Shown one piece after another: positions 34,990 to 44,396 of a stretch of DNA of 64,000 nucleotides. The translations under genes were made by a program, and so were the position numbers. Within the stretch, counting starts at the first letter, position 1. Every line of letters starts with the position of its first letter. The stretch comes from Rubritepida flocculans DSM 14296 (GTDB lineage: Bacteria; Pseudomonadota; Alphaproteobacteria; Acetobacterales; Acetobacteraceae): assembly GCF_000425365.1 (NCBI RefSeq), contig NZ_AUDH01000004.1:172333-236332 (forward strand), in the 5' to 3' direction. The notes under the pieces are model-generated. The model searched no databases, had not been told where the DNA came from, and was given only the letters and a program-made list of their open reading frames with translations.

Positions 34990-36037
34990 CGGTCACCTCC
35001 TCGGCGGAAGCTTCGCGCAGCGCCAGCGCATGGCCGGCGCTGGCTGCGTATTCCTCCAGCGCGCCGGGCAGGGCGCGCAGCGCCTCCAGCACGGCGCGGG
35101 GCGCATGCAGGGCGAGGCGGCGGTGCGGCGCGGCCGACGCCTCCCGGGCCGCGCGGCGCAGCAGCGCGAGCCCCCGCGCGAGGGCGCGATCGGCCAGCAC
35201 CTCGTGCAGCGGCGGATGGATTCGCGCCCGGCGCAGCTCGAACAGCCCGAGCGGCCCGAAGCCGAGCGGCTGGGCGAGCCCATCCCCCGCCAGCGCGGCG
35301 CGCAGCGGCGCCTCCAGCCTGGCGCGCTGCTTCGGCGAGAGCCCCGCGAGGTCGAGCAGGATGGGCCCGGCGAGGTCGCGCAGACGGATCTGCCGCGCGA
35401 ACTCCGGGATGGCGGCTTTGTTCGCGGCCATGGGCTCCGCCCCGCCCGAGTCCACGTCCACCGCCGTCAGCGCGGGCAGGGGGGAGATGATGAGCCGCCC
35501 TCCGCCGGGCAGGGCCGCCTCGGGAGATTCGAGCTGCTCCACCTCCGCCTCCAGCGCCTCGTCGAAGGCTTGGCCGCGGACCACCCGCTCGCGTCCCAGC
35601 GCGGCGACGAGGCGCGCCTGCTCGGCCGCATCGTCCACCACCACCCGTGCCGCGGGGTGCTGCGCGGCCCAGCGCAGGGCCTGATCGGGGCCGCGGGCGA
35701 GCAGCCCCTCGCCCGGGAGCTGCGGCGTGCGGGCGGAGAGGCGGGGGCCCTTGCCCCCCTGCGCGGCGCGGATGACGCGCAGCGTCAGGCGCGTCCCCTC
35801 GGGCGGCAGGCGCCGCTCCGGCGCCTCGCTTTCGGGCAGGAAGCCTGTCACCCCCTCCGGGAGCGCCACGAAGGCGCCGGCCAGCGCGGGCGCCACGGCC
35901 AGGATGCGGCCCTGGAGGATGTCGCCCACCCCGTCCGGCCGGGCGGGGCGCTCCAGCCGGTAGCCGGTCAGCACGCCATGTTTCACCAGAGCGACGCGCC
36001 GCTCGCCGGGGCTGCGCGCCAGGCGGATTTCGATCAC
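34982..36037 (-). CDS. rng: Ribonuclease E/G family protein, short form
   Basis: A 351-residue endoribonuclease starting at GTG 36035-36037 ([14 protein letters not shown]). It has an N-terminal S1-like part ([20 protein letters not shown]) and the catalytic region with the metal-binding aspartates in [10 protein letters not shown] and [10 protein letters not shown]. It is shorter than E. coli RNase G (489 aa), and the CPxCxG zinc-link is missing, so tetramer formation may differ. It overlaps maf by four bases and yacG by eight, an infA-maf-rng-yacG string common in Alphaproteobacteria. Confidence 0.88.
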   Translation of the reverse strand: MIEIRLARSPGERRVALVKHGVLTGYRLERPARPDGVGDILQGRILAVAPALAGAFVALPEGVTGFLPESEAPERRLPPEGTRLTLRVIRAAQGGKGPRLSARTPQLPGEGLLARGPDQALRWAAQHPAARVVVDDAAEQARLVAALGRERVVRGQAFDEALEAEVEQLESPEAALPGGGRLIISPLPALTAVDVDSGGAEPMAANKAAIPEFARQIRLRDLAGPILLDLAGLSPKQRARLEAPLRAALAGDGLAQPLGFGPLGLFELRRARIHPPLHEVLADRALARGLALLRRAAREASAAPHRRLALHAPRAVLEALRALPGALEEYAASAGHALALREASAEEVTDA

Positions 36038-36612
36038 GGCCGCAGCCAGCCGCAGCCGCGCAGGAGCTGCGCCGTCTCGAAGAGCGGCAGCCCCACCACG
36101 TTGGAATGGCTGCCCGAGAGGAAGCGCACGAACATCTCCGCCCGGCCCTGGAGGGCGTAGCCGCCCGCCTTGCCCCGCCACTCGCCGGTCTCGACATAGG
36201 CGGCGATCTGCTGGTCGGTCAGGCGCTGGAAGGCGAGGGTGGTGGTGACGAGCCGTCGGCGCATCGCCCCGTCGGGCAGGAGGAGCGCCACCCCCGTGTG
36301 GACCTGGTGCCGCCGCCCGGAGAGGAGCGCGAGGAAGCGCCGCGCCTCCTCCGCGTCGGCCGGCTTGCCCAGGATGCGCCGGCCCAGGCCCACCACCGTG
36401 TCGGCGGCCATCACCAGCGCTTCCGGCGATGCGACCGCGCGCGCCTTCGCCTCGGCGAGCCGGGCTGCGAGCTGGCGCGGCAGCTCGCCCTTGCGGGGCG
36501 TCTCGTCAATCTCGGTGGCGAGGATGCGCGCCGGCGTCACACCGATGCGCGCAAGCAGCTCCTGCCGGCGGGGCGAGGCGGAGGCGAGCCAGAGGGGAGG
36601 GGAATCGGTCAC
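36034..36612 (-). CDS. maf: Maf-like nucleoside triphosphate pyrophosphatase
   Basis: A 192-residue Maf/YhdE/YceF-family protein that hydrolyses non-canonical nucleoside triphosphates to monophosphates. LASASPRRQELLARIGV lies at the N-terminus, with MAADTVVGLGRRILGKP and SGRRHQVHTGVAL in the middle. Its stop overlaps the GTG start of the RNase E/G gene. The 119 bases between it and infA hold a GC-rich stretch with no gene. Confidence 0.92.
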   Translation of the reverse strand: MTDSPPLWLASASPRRQELLARIGVTPARILATEIDETPRKGELPRQLAARLAEAKARAVASPEALVMAADTVVGLGRRILGKPADAEEARRFLALLSGRRHQVHTGVALLLPDGAMRRRLVTTTLAFQRLTDQQIAAYVETGEWRGKAGGYALQGRAEMFVRFLSGSHSNVVGLPLFETAQLLRGCGWLRP

Positions 36613-36731
36613 GCCGCTGCGGTTAGGGCAGGGCGCGGCACCTGGGAAGCGGGCCCGGGCGGGATGCGCGCCCCGGGCCGGCCCTTCGGCCGCCGCGGGC
36701 CCCGCCCCTGCACGTCAGCCCGGCCAGCGCG

Positions 36732-36950
36732 TCACTTGAACCGGAAGGTGATCCGCCCCTTGGTCAGGTCATAGGGCGTCATCTCGACGTTCACCCGATC
36801 CCCCGCCAGGACGCGAATGCGGTTCTTGCGCATCTTCCCGGAGGTGTGGGCGAGCACCATGTGGTCATTGTCCAGCTTCACGCGGAACATGGCGTTGGGG
36901 AGGAGTTCAACGACCTGGCCGCTGAACTCGATCATATCCTCTTTCGACAT
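36732..36950 (-). CDS. infA: Translation initiation factor IF-1
   Basis: A 72-residue OB-fold protein ([20 protein letters not shown] ... KGRITFRFK) of exactly the usual length. It binds the ribosomal A site during initiation. It is the first gene of the infA-maf-rng-yacG string. Confidence 0.97.
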   Translation of the reverse strand: MSKEDMIEFSGQVVELLPNAMFRVKLDNDHMVLAHTSGKMRKNRIRVLAGDRVNVEMTPYDLTKGRITFRFK

Positions 36951-37045
36951 TCCAATCCTTCAGCAGCGGGGTGGGCGCGGGTGATCGCGCCGCGGGCGGC
37001 CCCCCGGCGCCGGCGGCCGTTAGATGCGCCCGGAACGAAAGCCGG

Positions 37046-38341
37046 TCAAGGGATTCCGAGGCGCAGCGCCACGCTGCGGGCATGCGCGTCGAGCCCCTCG
37101 GCCTCCGCCAGCCGCACCGCCGCGGGGCCGATGGCCGCGAGCCCCGCCGCGTCGCACTCCACCCAGGTGCTGCGCTTCAGGAAGTCGAACACCGAAAGCC
37201 CCGAGGCGAAGCGGCTGGTGCGGCCGGTGGGCAGCACATGGTTGGGCCCGGCCACGTAGTCGCCGATGGCCTCGGGCGTGTGGCGGCCGAGGAAGGCCGC
37301 GCCCGCGTGCCGGATGCGCGCGAAGAGCGTGCGGGGTTCGGCCACCATGAGCTGCAGATGCTCGGGGGCGAGGCGGTTGGTCAGCGCCGCCGCCTCGTCC
37401 ATGTCGCGCACCAGGATGATCGCGCCGTGCCGCCGCCAGCTCTCGCCGGCGATGGCCGCGCGGGGCAAAGCATCGAGCGCGCGCGCGACGGCCGCGGCGG
37501 TGGCCTCCGCGAGCGCCGGATCGTCGGTGATCAGGATGGATTGCGCGGCCTCGTCGTGCTCGGCCTGGGCGAGCAGGTCCATGGCGAGGTGCTCGGGCGC
37601 GTTCGCCGCATCGGCGATGATCACCACCTCCGAGGGGCCGGCGATGGAATCGATCCCCACCCGGCCGAAGACCTGGCGCTTCGCCTCCGCCACATAGGCG
37701 TTGCCCGGGCCCACGATGCGGTCCACCGGCGCGAGGGAGGCCGTGCCCCAGGCGAGGGCGGCCACCGCCTGGGCGCCGCCGATGCGCCAGATCTCGCTCA
37801 CCCCCGCGCGGCGGGCCGCGGCCAGCACCAGCGGGTTCAGCACACCCCCAGGCGCGGGCACCGCCATGGCGATGCGCCCCACCCCCGCCACGCGCGCGGG
37901 AATGGCGTTCATCAGCACCGAGGAGGGGTAGGCGGCCTTGCCGCCCGGCACATAGAGGCCCACCGCGTCGAGCGGCCCCCAGCGCAGGCCGAGCGCCACG
38001 CCGTCCGCGCCTGGCAGTTCGAGATCGGCGGGCATCTGGGCGCGGTGGAAGGCCTCGATGCGCGCGGCCGCGAGGTCGAGCGCAGCCATCAGCCCGGGCG
38101 GGATGGCGGCGCAGGCGGCGTCCACCTCCGCCTCGCCGACGCGCAGCGCCGCCGCATCGGCCGGACTCCAGCCGTCGAAGCGCGCGGTGAGGCGGAGCAG
38201 CGCCGCATCGCCCTCGGCGCGGATCGCGGCGATGATCTCCGCCACGGCGGCGTCCACTCGCTGGGTGGTCTCGCGCGCCTCGTCCAGCAGGGCGGCGAAG
38301 GCGGCCTCGAAGCCCGCCGCGCGGGTGTCGAGCCGCCTCAT
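37046..38341 (-). CDS. hisD: Histidinol dehydrogenase
   Basis: A 431-residue zinc enzyme that oxidises L-histidinol to histidine in two steps. It starts MRRLDTRAAGFEAAFAALL and carries the motifs GLYVPGGKAAYPSSVLMN, GPGNAYVAEAKRQVFG and the zinc-region SIAGPSEVVIIAD. The ATG overlaps the hisG stop by four bases. It is the last gene of the murA-hisG-hisD end of the long minus-strand run. Confidence 0.96.
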   Translation of the reverse strand: MRRLDTRAAGFEAAFAALLDEARETTQRVDAAVAEIIAAIRAEGDAALLRLTARFDGWSPADAAALRVGEAEVDAACAAIPPGLMAALDLAAARIEAFHRAQMPADLELPGADGVALGLRWGPLDAVGLYVPGGKAAYPSSVLMNAIPARVAGVGRIAMAVPAPGGVLNPLVLAAARRAGVSEIWRIGGAQAVAALAWGTASLAPVDRIVGPGNAYVAEAKRQVFGRVGIDSIAGPSEVVIIADAANAPEHLAMDLLAQAEHDEAAQSILITDDPALAEATAAAVARALDALPRAAIAGESWRRHGAIILVRDMDEAAALTNRLAPEHLQLMVAEPRTLFARIRHAGAAFLGRHTPEAIGDYVAGPNHVLPTGRTSRFASGLSVFDFLKRSTWVECDAAGLAAIGPAAVRLAEAEGLDAHARSVALRLGIP

Positions 38342-39021
38342 GCCAGCGCCGCGCGGAAGCGCGCGATCAGCGCCGCCACCTCCTCGGGCCGCGTCTTGAG
38401 CGCGGTGCGGTTGACGATGAGGCGCGAGGTGACTTCGGCGATTACCTCCGTCTCGACCAGCCCATTGGCCTTCAGCGTGGAGCCGGTCTGCACCAGGTCC
38501 ACGATGACGCGCGCGAGGCCGAGGGAGGGGGCGAGCTCCATCGCGCCGTTCAGGTGCACCACCTCGGCCTGGATGCCGCGGGCGGCGAAGTGGCGGCGGG
38601 CGATGTTGGGGTATTTCGTCGCCACCGCGATGCGCGACCAGCGCGAGGCGTCCTCGCCGCTCGCCGTGCCGCCCTGTTCGGCCACCGAGACGCGGCAGCG
38701 GCCGATGCCGAGGTCGAGCGGGGCGTAGATCTGGTCCGTGTCGTATTCCATCAGCACATCGGCGCCGCAGACGCCGATCTGCGCCGCGCCGTGCGCGACG
38801 AAGGTGGCCACGTCGAAGGGCCGCACGCGGATCACGTCGAGCGCCGCGTCGTTGGTGGGGAAGCGCAGGCGGCGGCTGTCCTCGTCCATCAGGTCGGGCG
38901 CGGGGGCGATGCCCGCGCGCGCCAGCAGCGGCGCGAGCTCCTTCAGGATGCGCCCCTTGGGCAGCGCGAGCACGAGGCCCGTGGCCGCCTGTGTCGCGGC
39001 GAAGGGCTGGGGCAGGTCCAT
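38338..39021 (-). CDS. hisG: ATP phosphoribosyltransferase, short form
   Basis: A 227-residue catalytic subunit of the first histidine step (LVLALPKGRILKELAPLLAR; PRPP loop LVQTGSTLKANGL). It lacks the C-terminal regulatory domain of long-form HisG, so by family rule it needs HisZ for activity and feedback control. No hisZ is in this window. It shares one base with the murA stop/start junction. Confidence 0.94.
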   Translation of the reverse strand: MDLPQPFAATQAATGLVLALPKGRILKELAPLLARAGIAPAPDLMDEDSRRLRFPTNDAALDVIRVRPFDVATFVAHGAAQIGVCGADVLMEYDTDQIYAPLDLGIGRCRVSVAEQGGTASGEDASRWSRIAVATKYPNIARRHFAARGIQAEVVHLNGAMELAPSLGLARVIVDLVQTGSTLKANGLVETEVIAEVTSRLIVNRTALKTRPEEVAALIARFRAALA

Positions 39022-40283
39022 CAGCGCGGCAGCCTCTCGATCTCGGCGCCCACGGCCGCGAGCTTCTCCTCCACCCGCTCATAGCCGCGGTCGAGGTGAT
39101 AGACGCGGTTGACGATGGTCTCGCCCTCGGCCGCGAGGCCGGCGAGCACGAGCGAGACGGAGGCGCGCAGGTCGGTCGCCATCACCGGCGCTCCGGAGAG
39201 CTTGGGCACGCCGCGCACGATGGCCGAGGCCCCGTGGAAGTTGATGCGCGCGCCCATGCGCATCAGCTCGGGCACATGCATGAAGCGGTTCTCGAAGATC
39301 GTCTCGGTGATCATGGAGGCGCCTTCGGCCACGCACATCAGCGCCATGAACTGCGCCTGCATGTCGGTGGCGAAGCCGGGGAAGGGCTCGGTCATCACGT
39401 CGGCGCCGCGCAGCCCGTTGAGCCGGGAGACGGAGAGGCCGGAATTGGTCTCGGCCACATCCACCCCCGCCTCGCGCAGCACGCGGGCCACCGCGCCGAG
39501 ATGGTCGAGCCGCGCGCCCTCCAGGTGCAGGCTGCCGCCGGTGATGGCCGCGGCGCAGGCATAGGTGCCGGCCTCGATCCGGTCGGGCAGGATGGGGTGG
39601 GTGGCCGGCCCGAGGGAGGCGCCGCCCTCGATGCGCAGCCGGTCGGTGCCGATGCCCTCGATGCGCGCGCCCATGCGCATGAGGCACATGGCGAGGTCGG
39701 TGATCTCGGGCTCGCGCGCGGCGTTGATCAGCTCCGTCTCGCCCTTGGCCAGCGTCGCGGCCATCAGCAGGTTCTCGGTCGCGCCCACGCTGACCTGGGG
39801 GAAGATGATCCGCGCCCCGACGAGCCCTCCGGGCGGCGCGCTCGCTTCGATGTAGCCCTGGTTGATCTCGATGCGCGCGCCGAGCTGCTCGAGCCCCTTG
39901 ATGTGCAGATCCACCGGCCGGGTGCCGATGGCGCAGCCCCCGGGCAGCGAGACGCGCGCCCGCCCGTAGCGCGCCAGCAGCGGGCCGAGCACCAGCACCG
40001 AGGCGCGCATCTTGCGCACGATGTCGTAGGGCGCCTCGAGATTGACCGCACCGCCCGAGAGGGTGAGGCTGCGCGCCGCCTTGTCGTGCACGACGCTGAG
40101 CCCGTGCTGCTCCAGCAGCGCGCGCATGGTGGCGATGTCCGCGAGGTCGGGCGCGTTGGTCAGCACGAGCGGCCCGTCGCCGAGCAGGGCGGCGGCCATC
40201 AGCGGCAGCGCCGCGTTCTTCGCGCCCGAGATGGGCACGCTGCCCGAGAGCGGCCGGCCGCCGCGGATGCGGATGCGGTCCAT
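39021..40283 (-). CDS. murA: UDP-N-acetylglucosamine 1-carboxyvinyltransferase
   Basis: A 420-residue enzyme of the first committed step of peptidoglycan synthesis. It starts [20 protein letters not shown], and has the substrate motif [10 protein letters not shown] and the active-site Cys in [12 protein letters not shown], so it should be fosfomycin-sensitive in principle. It ends one base into hisG and lies 13 bases after dcd. Confidence 0.96.
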   Translation of the reverse strand: MDRIRIRGGRPLSGSVPISGAKNAALPLMAAALLGDGPLVLTNAPDLADIATMRALLEQHGLSVVHDKAARSLTLSGGAVNLEAPYDIVRKMRASVLVLGPLLARYGRARVSLPGGCAIGTRPVDLHIKGLEQLGARIEINQGYIEASAPPGGLVGARIIFPQVSVGATENLLMAATLAKGETELINAAREPEITDLAMCLMRMGARIEGIGTDRLRIEGGASLGPATHPILPDRIEAGTYACAAAITGGSLHLEGARLDHLGAVARVLREAGVDVAETNSGLSVSRLNGLRGADVMTEPFPGFATDMQAQFMALMCVAEGASMITETIFENRFMHVPELMRMGARINFHGASAIVRGVPKLSGAPVMATDLRASVSLVLAGLAAEGETIVNRVYHLDRGYERVEEKLAAVGAEIERLPR

Positions 40284-40296
40284 CAGCCCCGCCCGC

Positions 40297-40851
40297 TCAC
40301 AGCCGCGGCAGCGCGACGCCGCGCTGGCCCATGTATTTGCCGCGCCGGTCGGCGTAGCTCACCTCCGGCGCGCCCTCGCCCTTGAGGAAGAGGAACTGGC
40401 AGATCCCCTCGTTCGCATAGACCTTGGCGGGCAGCGGCGTGGTGTTGCTGATCTCGATGGTGACCTGGCCCTCCCACTCCGGCTCCAGCGGCGTGACGTT
40501 CACGATCAGCCCGCAGCGCGCATAGGTGGATTTGCCGAGGCAGATCACCAGCACGTCGCGCGGGATGCGGAAATACTCGACCGTGTGCGTCAGCACGAAG
40601 GAGTTGGGCGGGATGACGCAGACATCCCCGCTGCGCGAGACGAAGCCCTGCTCGCTGAAGGCCTTGGGGTCCACCACCGCGTTGTCCACGTTGGTGAAGA
40701 TCTTGAACTCGCCCGCCGCGCGCGCGTCATAGCCGAAGGAGGAGAGGCCGTAGCTGATCACCCCCGCGCGCTGCTGGGCCTCGACGAAGGGCTCGATCAT
40801 GCCATGCTCCGTCGCCATGCGGCGGATCCAGTGGTCGGGCATGATGGGCAT
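40297..40851 (-). CDS. dcd: dCTP deaminase
   Basis: A 184-residue trimeric enzyme converting dCTP to dUTP. It starts [20 protein letters not shown] as in other Alphaproteobacteria (a second Met three codons later is possible). Conserved: [16 protein letters not shown], the catalytic region [19 protein letters not shown], and a C-terminal [14 protein letters not shown] that closes over the nucleotide. It overlaps the small upstream ORF by one base. Confidence 0.95.
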   Translation of the reverse strand: MPIMPDHWIRRMATEHGMIEPFVEAQQRAGVISYGLSSFGYDARAAGEFKIFTNVDNAVVDPKAFSEQGFVSRSGDVCVIPPNSFVLTHTVEYFRIPRDVLVICLGKSTYARCGLIVNVTPLEPEWEGQVTIEISNTTPLPAKVYANEGICQFLFLKGEGAPEVSYADRRGKYMGQRGVALPRL

Positions 40852-41066
40852 CAGGGCTGGTTCCGGCTTGCGGGGTCCGGGGCGGTCTCCTCCGGGTGGG
40901 GGGAGATAGCGCCGGGGGCCGAGTCCGGTCCAGTTGCCGGGGCGGGGGGCTGGGTTTCGCCCTCCGCAAGGGCCTCGCGGGCGCGGGCCTGGGCCTTGCG
41001 GCGGCGCAGATTGGCCCGCAGCGCGGCGGCCAGCCGCGCCTCGCGCTCTAGATCGGCGGCAGGCAC
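40851..41066 (-). CDS. Small basic hypothetical protein
   Basis: From the GTG at 41064-41066 it encodes 71 residues: a basic helical half ([20 protein letters not shown]) and an acidic, Pro-rich tail. It sits exactly between the methyltransferase gene (18-base overlap) and dcd (one-base overlap), and the helical motif looks like that of small proteins often found beside dcd in Alphaproteobacteria. Its function is unknown. Confidence 0.5.
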   Translation of the reverse strand: MPAADLEREARLAAALRANLRRRKAQARAREALAEGETQPPAPATGPDSAPGAISPHPEETAPDPASRNQP

Positions 41067-41926
41067 AGCAGATCCTGGTGCGGGACGCGGATGGAGAGCC
41101 GCCCGGCCTCGGCCTGGGCGGCGCGCACGGCGGCCCAGGCCTCGATGCGCCAAGCCTCGCGCCGCTCGTGGCGCAGCGCGGCCTCGGCATGGCCGAGGGC
41201 GAGTTCGCGCGCCATCTCGCCCGCCGCGGCGGGGATGATCCAGTCCGAGGGCGCGCGCAGCACGCGATAGCCGGCCGCGGCGAAGGCGCGGGCGATGGCC
41301 GCCGGCGCGGCGGGGCCGAGGGCGGGGCCGCCGAAGCCCTTCTCGCGCCGCTGGTCGCGCGCGAAGCCGCGCGCCACCCAGGCGTCGCCCGGGTGCGGGG
41401 GGGTGAAGCGCTCGCGCCCGCTGACGTTCAGCGCGGCGTAGAAGGGCAGGCGGTGGCGCGCGAGCGCCGCAGCGAGCCGCGCGAGCCAGGCCTCGGAGAC
41501 GAGGTCGCAGAGTGCCGAGCAGGTCACCGCATCCACGGCGGCCAGCGGTAGCCCCTCGGGGGCGCGGGCGAGATCGGTCAGGATGCCCTCGATCCGCCAG
41601 GCGCCGGTGGGGGCGTGCAGCAGCAGCGCCTTCTTCTGCGGCCAGGTGGCGGGCCAGCCCAGCGCCTCCGCGCCCTCGATCATGGCGTCGAAGGCGCGGG
41701 CCATCAGCGCGGGGTCGGCGTCGGCCAGCACCCAGGAATGGGCGCGGCCGACGAAATGCCCGAGCCAGCGCGTGAGGCTGCCCGACCCCGCGCCGAGGTC
41801 GAGAAACCGCGGCCTGGCCTTCGCGTCGAGATGCGCGACCAGCGCCTCGGCGAGCGAAGGGGCGCGGGCGGCGGCGTCGAAGGGCTCGCGCAGGTCGAGC
41901 CAGTCGGCGGCGAAGCTCTCAGCCAT
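41048..41926 (-). CDS. Class I SAM-dependent methyltransferase
   Basis: A 292-residue protein starting at the ATG 41924-41926 ([17 protein letters not shown]). The SAM loop is [16 protein letters not shown] (about 40-55) and the acidic beta-2 end reads [15 protein letters not shown]. Its substrate is unknown. Eight bases overlap with the GT4 gene and place it last in an uncharacterised set with the RibD-type reductase, MDR dehydrogenase, QueD-like protein and glycosyltransferase. Confidence 0.82.
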   Translation of the reverse strand: MAESFAADWLDLREPFDAAARAPSLAEALVAHLDAKARPRFLDLGAGSGSLTRWLGHFVGRAHSWVLADADPALMARAFDAMIEGAEALGWPATWPQKKALLLHAPTGAWRIEGILTDLARAPEGLPLAAVDAVTCSALCDLVSEAWLARLAAALARHRLPFYAALNVSGRERFTPPHPGDAWVARGFARDQRREKGFGGPALGPAAPAAIARAFAAAGYRVLRAPSDWIIPAAAGEMARELALGHAEAALRHERREAWRIEAWAAVRAAQAEAGRLSIRVPHQDLLCLPPI

Positions 41927-42950
41927 GGGCGCGCTCCAGCTCGGCCGCCAGCCGCGCGGCCTGATCCGGCCAGCGGGGCAGGCGCTGCCCGGCCTGCCAG
42001 CTCGCCTCCGCCATCTGCGCGCGCAGCGCGGGATCATAGATCGCCCGGCGCATGCCGCGCGAAAGGCTCGCGTGATCGCCGGGCGGGGAGAGGATGGCGG
42101 CACCCGGCCCCACCACCTCCGCGATCGCGCCGCCCGTGGTGATGGCGAGCGGCAGGCCGCGCGCCTGCGCCTCGGCCGCCGCCATGCCGTAGCCCTCGTA
42201 ATGGGTGGCGAGGGCGAAGAGGTCCGCCCGCGCGTATTCCTCCTCCAGCGCCGCGCCCTGCAGCGCGCCGAGGAAGGCGACGCGGCGGGCGAGGCCGAGC
42301 TCCTCGGCCAGCGCGCGCAGGCCATCGGCGTGCACGGGGTCAGGCGCGGGGCCCGCGATGCGCAGCGTCCAGTCGAGGTCGGCGAGCCGCGCCAGGGCGC
42401 GCAGCAGCACGTCATGGCCCTTGCGCGGGATGAGCGAGCCGACCGAGAGGATGCGGCAGCCCGGCCCGCCCGATCCCCGCGCGCGCGGCGCGGGGTCGGT
42501 GCCCGGCTCGACCACCCCCACGCGGTCGGGGGCCACGCCGAAGGCCTCCAGCCCGCGCGCCGACAGGGGCGAGGTGACGATGAGCCGCGCGCAGGCGGCG
42601 AAGAGCAGGCGCTCCACGGGTTCCAGGATCTCGCGCGCCGCGCCGGGCTCGAGGCTGGTGGGGTGGTGGATCAGCCCCACCGCGCCCCGCCGTGCGAGCG
42701 CCTCGGCCTGGGCGGCGAAGGCGGGCAGGGCGAGCCCGTCGAGCAGCGCCACTTCGCCTGCCGCGAGGCCTGAGAGGGCGCGGGCCGCCTCGGCCTCGGC
42801 CTCGGCGTCGGGCAGGGGGAAGCGGCCGCGCAGCTCCACCACCCGCACCGCATGGCCGAGGGCGGCGAGCTCCGCGACCATCCGCCGGTCATAGCCATAG
42901 CCGCCCGAGAGGGTGTCGAAGGGGGCGGGAACGAGCAGGGCGATCTCCAT
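41919..42950 (-). CDS. Glycosyltransferase family 4 protein
   Basis: A 343-residue GT-B enzyme. Its N-terminus is MEIALLVPAPFDTLSGGYGY with the Gly-rich acceptor loop, then ILSVGSLIPRKGHDVLLRAL and the ATHYEGYGMAAAEAQARGLP motif with the two GT4 glutamates. It lies one base after the QueD-like gene, so its acceptor may be the small molecule made by that gene set rather than a cell-surface polymer. Confidence 0.87.
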   Translation of the reverse strand: MEIALLVPAPFDTLSGGYGYDRRMVAELAALGHAVRVVELRGRFPLPDAEAEAEAARALSGLAAGEVALLDGLALPAFAAQAEALARRGAVGLIHHPTSLEPGAAREILEPVERLLFAACARLIVTSPLSARGLEAFGVAPDRVGVVEPGTDPAPRARGSGGPGCRILSVGSLIPRKGHDVLLRALARLADLDWTLRIAGPAPDPVHADGLRALAEELGLARRVAFLGALQGAALEEEYARADLFALATHYEGYGMAAAEAQARGLPLAITTGGAIAEVVGPGAAILSPPGDHASLSRGMRRAIYDPALRAQMAEASWQAGQRLPRWPDQAARLAAELERAHG

Positions 42951-42951
42951 G

Positions 42952-43359
42952 CTAGGCCTGGCCCACCGGCCCCTCGAAGGCGGCCCAGGCGATGTGGCTC
43001 TCGCGCAGCAGCACCTTGATGGCGCTCACGCCCCGCCCGCCCGCGCCCAGCGTGCCGTCGCGGCAGGCGGCGGCGAGCAGCCCGTGGATGTGCAGGCAGA
43101 GATACTCGGTGGTGGTGTTCTTCCCGGCGAAGACGGGTTCCTCGTCCAGGTTGCGGTAGTCGAGCCCGGAGAGGATGCGCCGCAGCACCTCCTTGGCGAG
43201 GCCGATGTCGATCAGCAGGTGCAGGTCGTCGAGCTTCGGCGCGCGGAACTCCGCCTCCACCACGAAGGTCGCGCCGTGCAGCCGCTGGGCGGGGCCGAAC
43301 TCGGCGCCGCGGAAGCTGTGGGCGATCATGATGTGATCCACGACGGTGAGGCTGAACAT
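42952..43359 (-). CDS. QueD/PTPS-like T-fold protein with altered active site
   Basis: A 135-residue member of the 6-pyruvoyl-tetrahydropterin synthase superfamily, with start MFSLTVVDHIMIAHSF. Against E. coli QueD, the first zinc His (IAHSF) and the HG of LHGH are kept. The third zinc His is Ala (LHGATF), the catalytic Cys before RLHG is Ala (PAQRLHG), and the LDHH pair reads LDYR. The pterin-anchoring Glu (VLLRES) is still there. It may bind a pterin but should not perform standard QueD chemistry. It lies five bases after the MDR gene and one before the GT4 gene. Confidence 0.8.
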   Translation of the reverse strand: MFSLTVVDHIMIAHSFRGAEFGPAQRLHGATFVVEAEFRAPKLDDLHLLIDIGLAKEVLRRILSGLDYRNLDEEPVFAGKNTTTEYLCLHIHGLLAAACRDGTLGAGGRGVSAIKVLLRESHIAWAAFEGPVGQA

Positions 43360-43364
43360 GGGGC

Positions 43365-44396
43365 TCAGGTTCCGTAGCTGACGAGGGGGCAGAGGGGTTG
43401 TGCCGCGCCGGGCGGCGGGGCGAGCAGGGCGGTGATGCGCGCGGGAAGCTCGGCGAAGGGGATGACGGGGCCGAGCAGCGCATCGAGCCGCGCATCCCCG
43501 AGCAGGGAGAGCGCGAGCGCGAGCCGCTCGGCATGGCTGCGCCGGCCGCGCAGGGCGGGGCTGACGCTGCCCACCTGCGTCGAGATCAGCCGCAGCCGCC
43601 GGTGGTGGAAGGCCGCGCCGAGCGGCAGGGCCGGGCAGGCGGCCCCGAACCAGGAGAGCTCGAGGATGCGCGCCTCGAAGCCGGCCTTCTCCAGCGCCAC
43701 GCGCAGCCCCGCCTCGCTGGCGCTGGCGTGCAGGATCAGCTCCTGCTCCCCGGGCGCCTCCTCGGGCGCGGCGAAGCACGCGCCGAGCAGCTCGGCCGGC
43801 GCGCGGCGGGCCGGATCGCGGTCCACCACCGTCACCGACATGCCCGGGATGCGCGCGAGCAGGAAGGCGGCGAGCAGCCCCACCACCCCCGCGCCGATGA
43901 CCAGCGCGCGCTCGCCGGGGAGCGGGGCGGCGTCCCACAGCGCGTTCAGCGCCGTCTCCATGTTGGCGGCCAGCGTGGCGCGCGCGTCGGGGACGTGGTC
44001 GGGGATGGGGGCGCAGAAATGCGGCGCGACCAGGGCGCGCTCCTCATGCGGGTGCAGGCAGAACACGCGCTCGCCCGCGCGCGGGCCCTCCTCGACGATA
44101 CCGACGAGGCAGTAGCCGTATTTCACGGGGAAGGGGAAATCGCCCTCCTGGCCGGGGCCGCGCATGGCGTCCGCGGCCTCGGGCGGCACGCGGCCGAAAT
44201 GCACGAGCCGCTCGGTGCCGCGCGAGAGCGCCGAGAAGCGCGCGCGCACGGCGAGCGCCCCGGGCGGGGCCGCGCCGGCCGTGGAGGGCCGCAGCTCCGC
44301 CACGCCCGGGGCGACATGCCACAGCGCGCGGCTGGCCATGGCCTCGCGGGCCAGGTCGGGCGCCTTGGCCGCCGCATGTTCCGAAGCGGGGCTCAC
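43365..44396 (-). CDS. MDR-family zinc-type alcohol dehydrogenase-like protein
   Basis: A 343-residue medium-chain dehydrogenase. The GroES-like N-terminal part contains RFSALSRGTERLVHFGR and KYGYCLVGIVEEG; the Rossmann part has ALVIGAGVVGLLAAFLLAR. The four-cysteine structural zinc lobe is absent. The Met about 20 codons in (MASRALWHVAPG) may be the true start. It overlaps the RibD-type reductase by four bases. The substrate is unknown; the QueD-like and RibD-like neighbours suggest a pterin- or flavin-like compound. Confidence 0.8.
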   Translation of the reverse strand: MSPASEHAAAKAPDLAREAMASRALWHVAPGVAELRPSTAGAAPPGALAVRARFSALSRGTERLVHFGRVPPEAADAMRGPGQEGDFPFPVKYGYCLVGIVEEGPRAGERVFCLHPHEERALVAPHFCAPIPDHVPDARATLAANMETALNALWDAAPLPGERALVIGAGVVGLLAAFLLARIPGMSVTVVDRDPARRAPAELLGACFAAPEEAPGEQELILHASASEAGLRVALEKAGFEARILELSWFGAACPALPLGAAFHHRRLRLISTQVGSVSPALRGRRSHAERLALALSLLGDARLDALLGPVIPFAELPARITALLAPPPGAAQPLCPLVSYGT

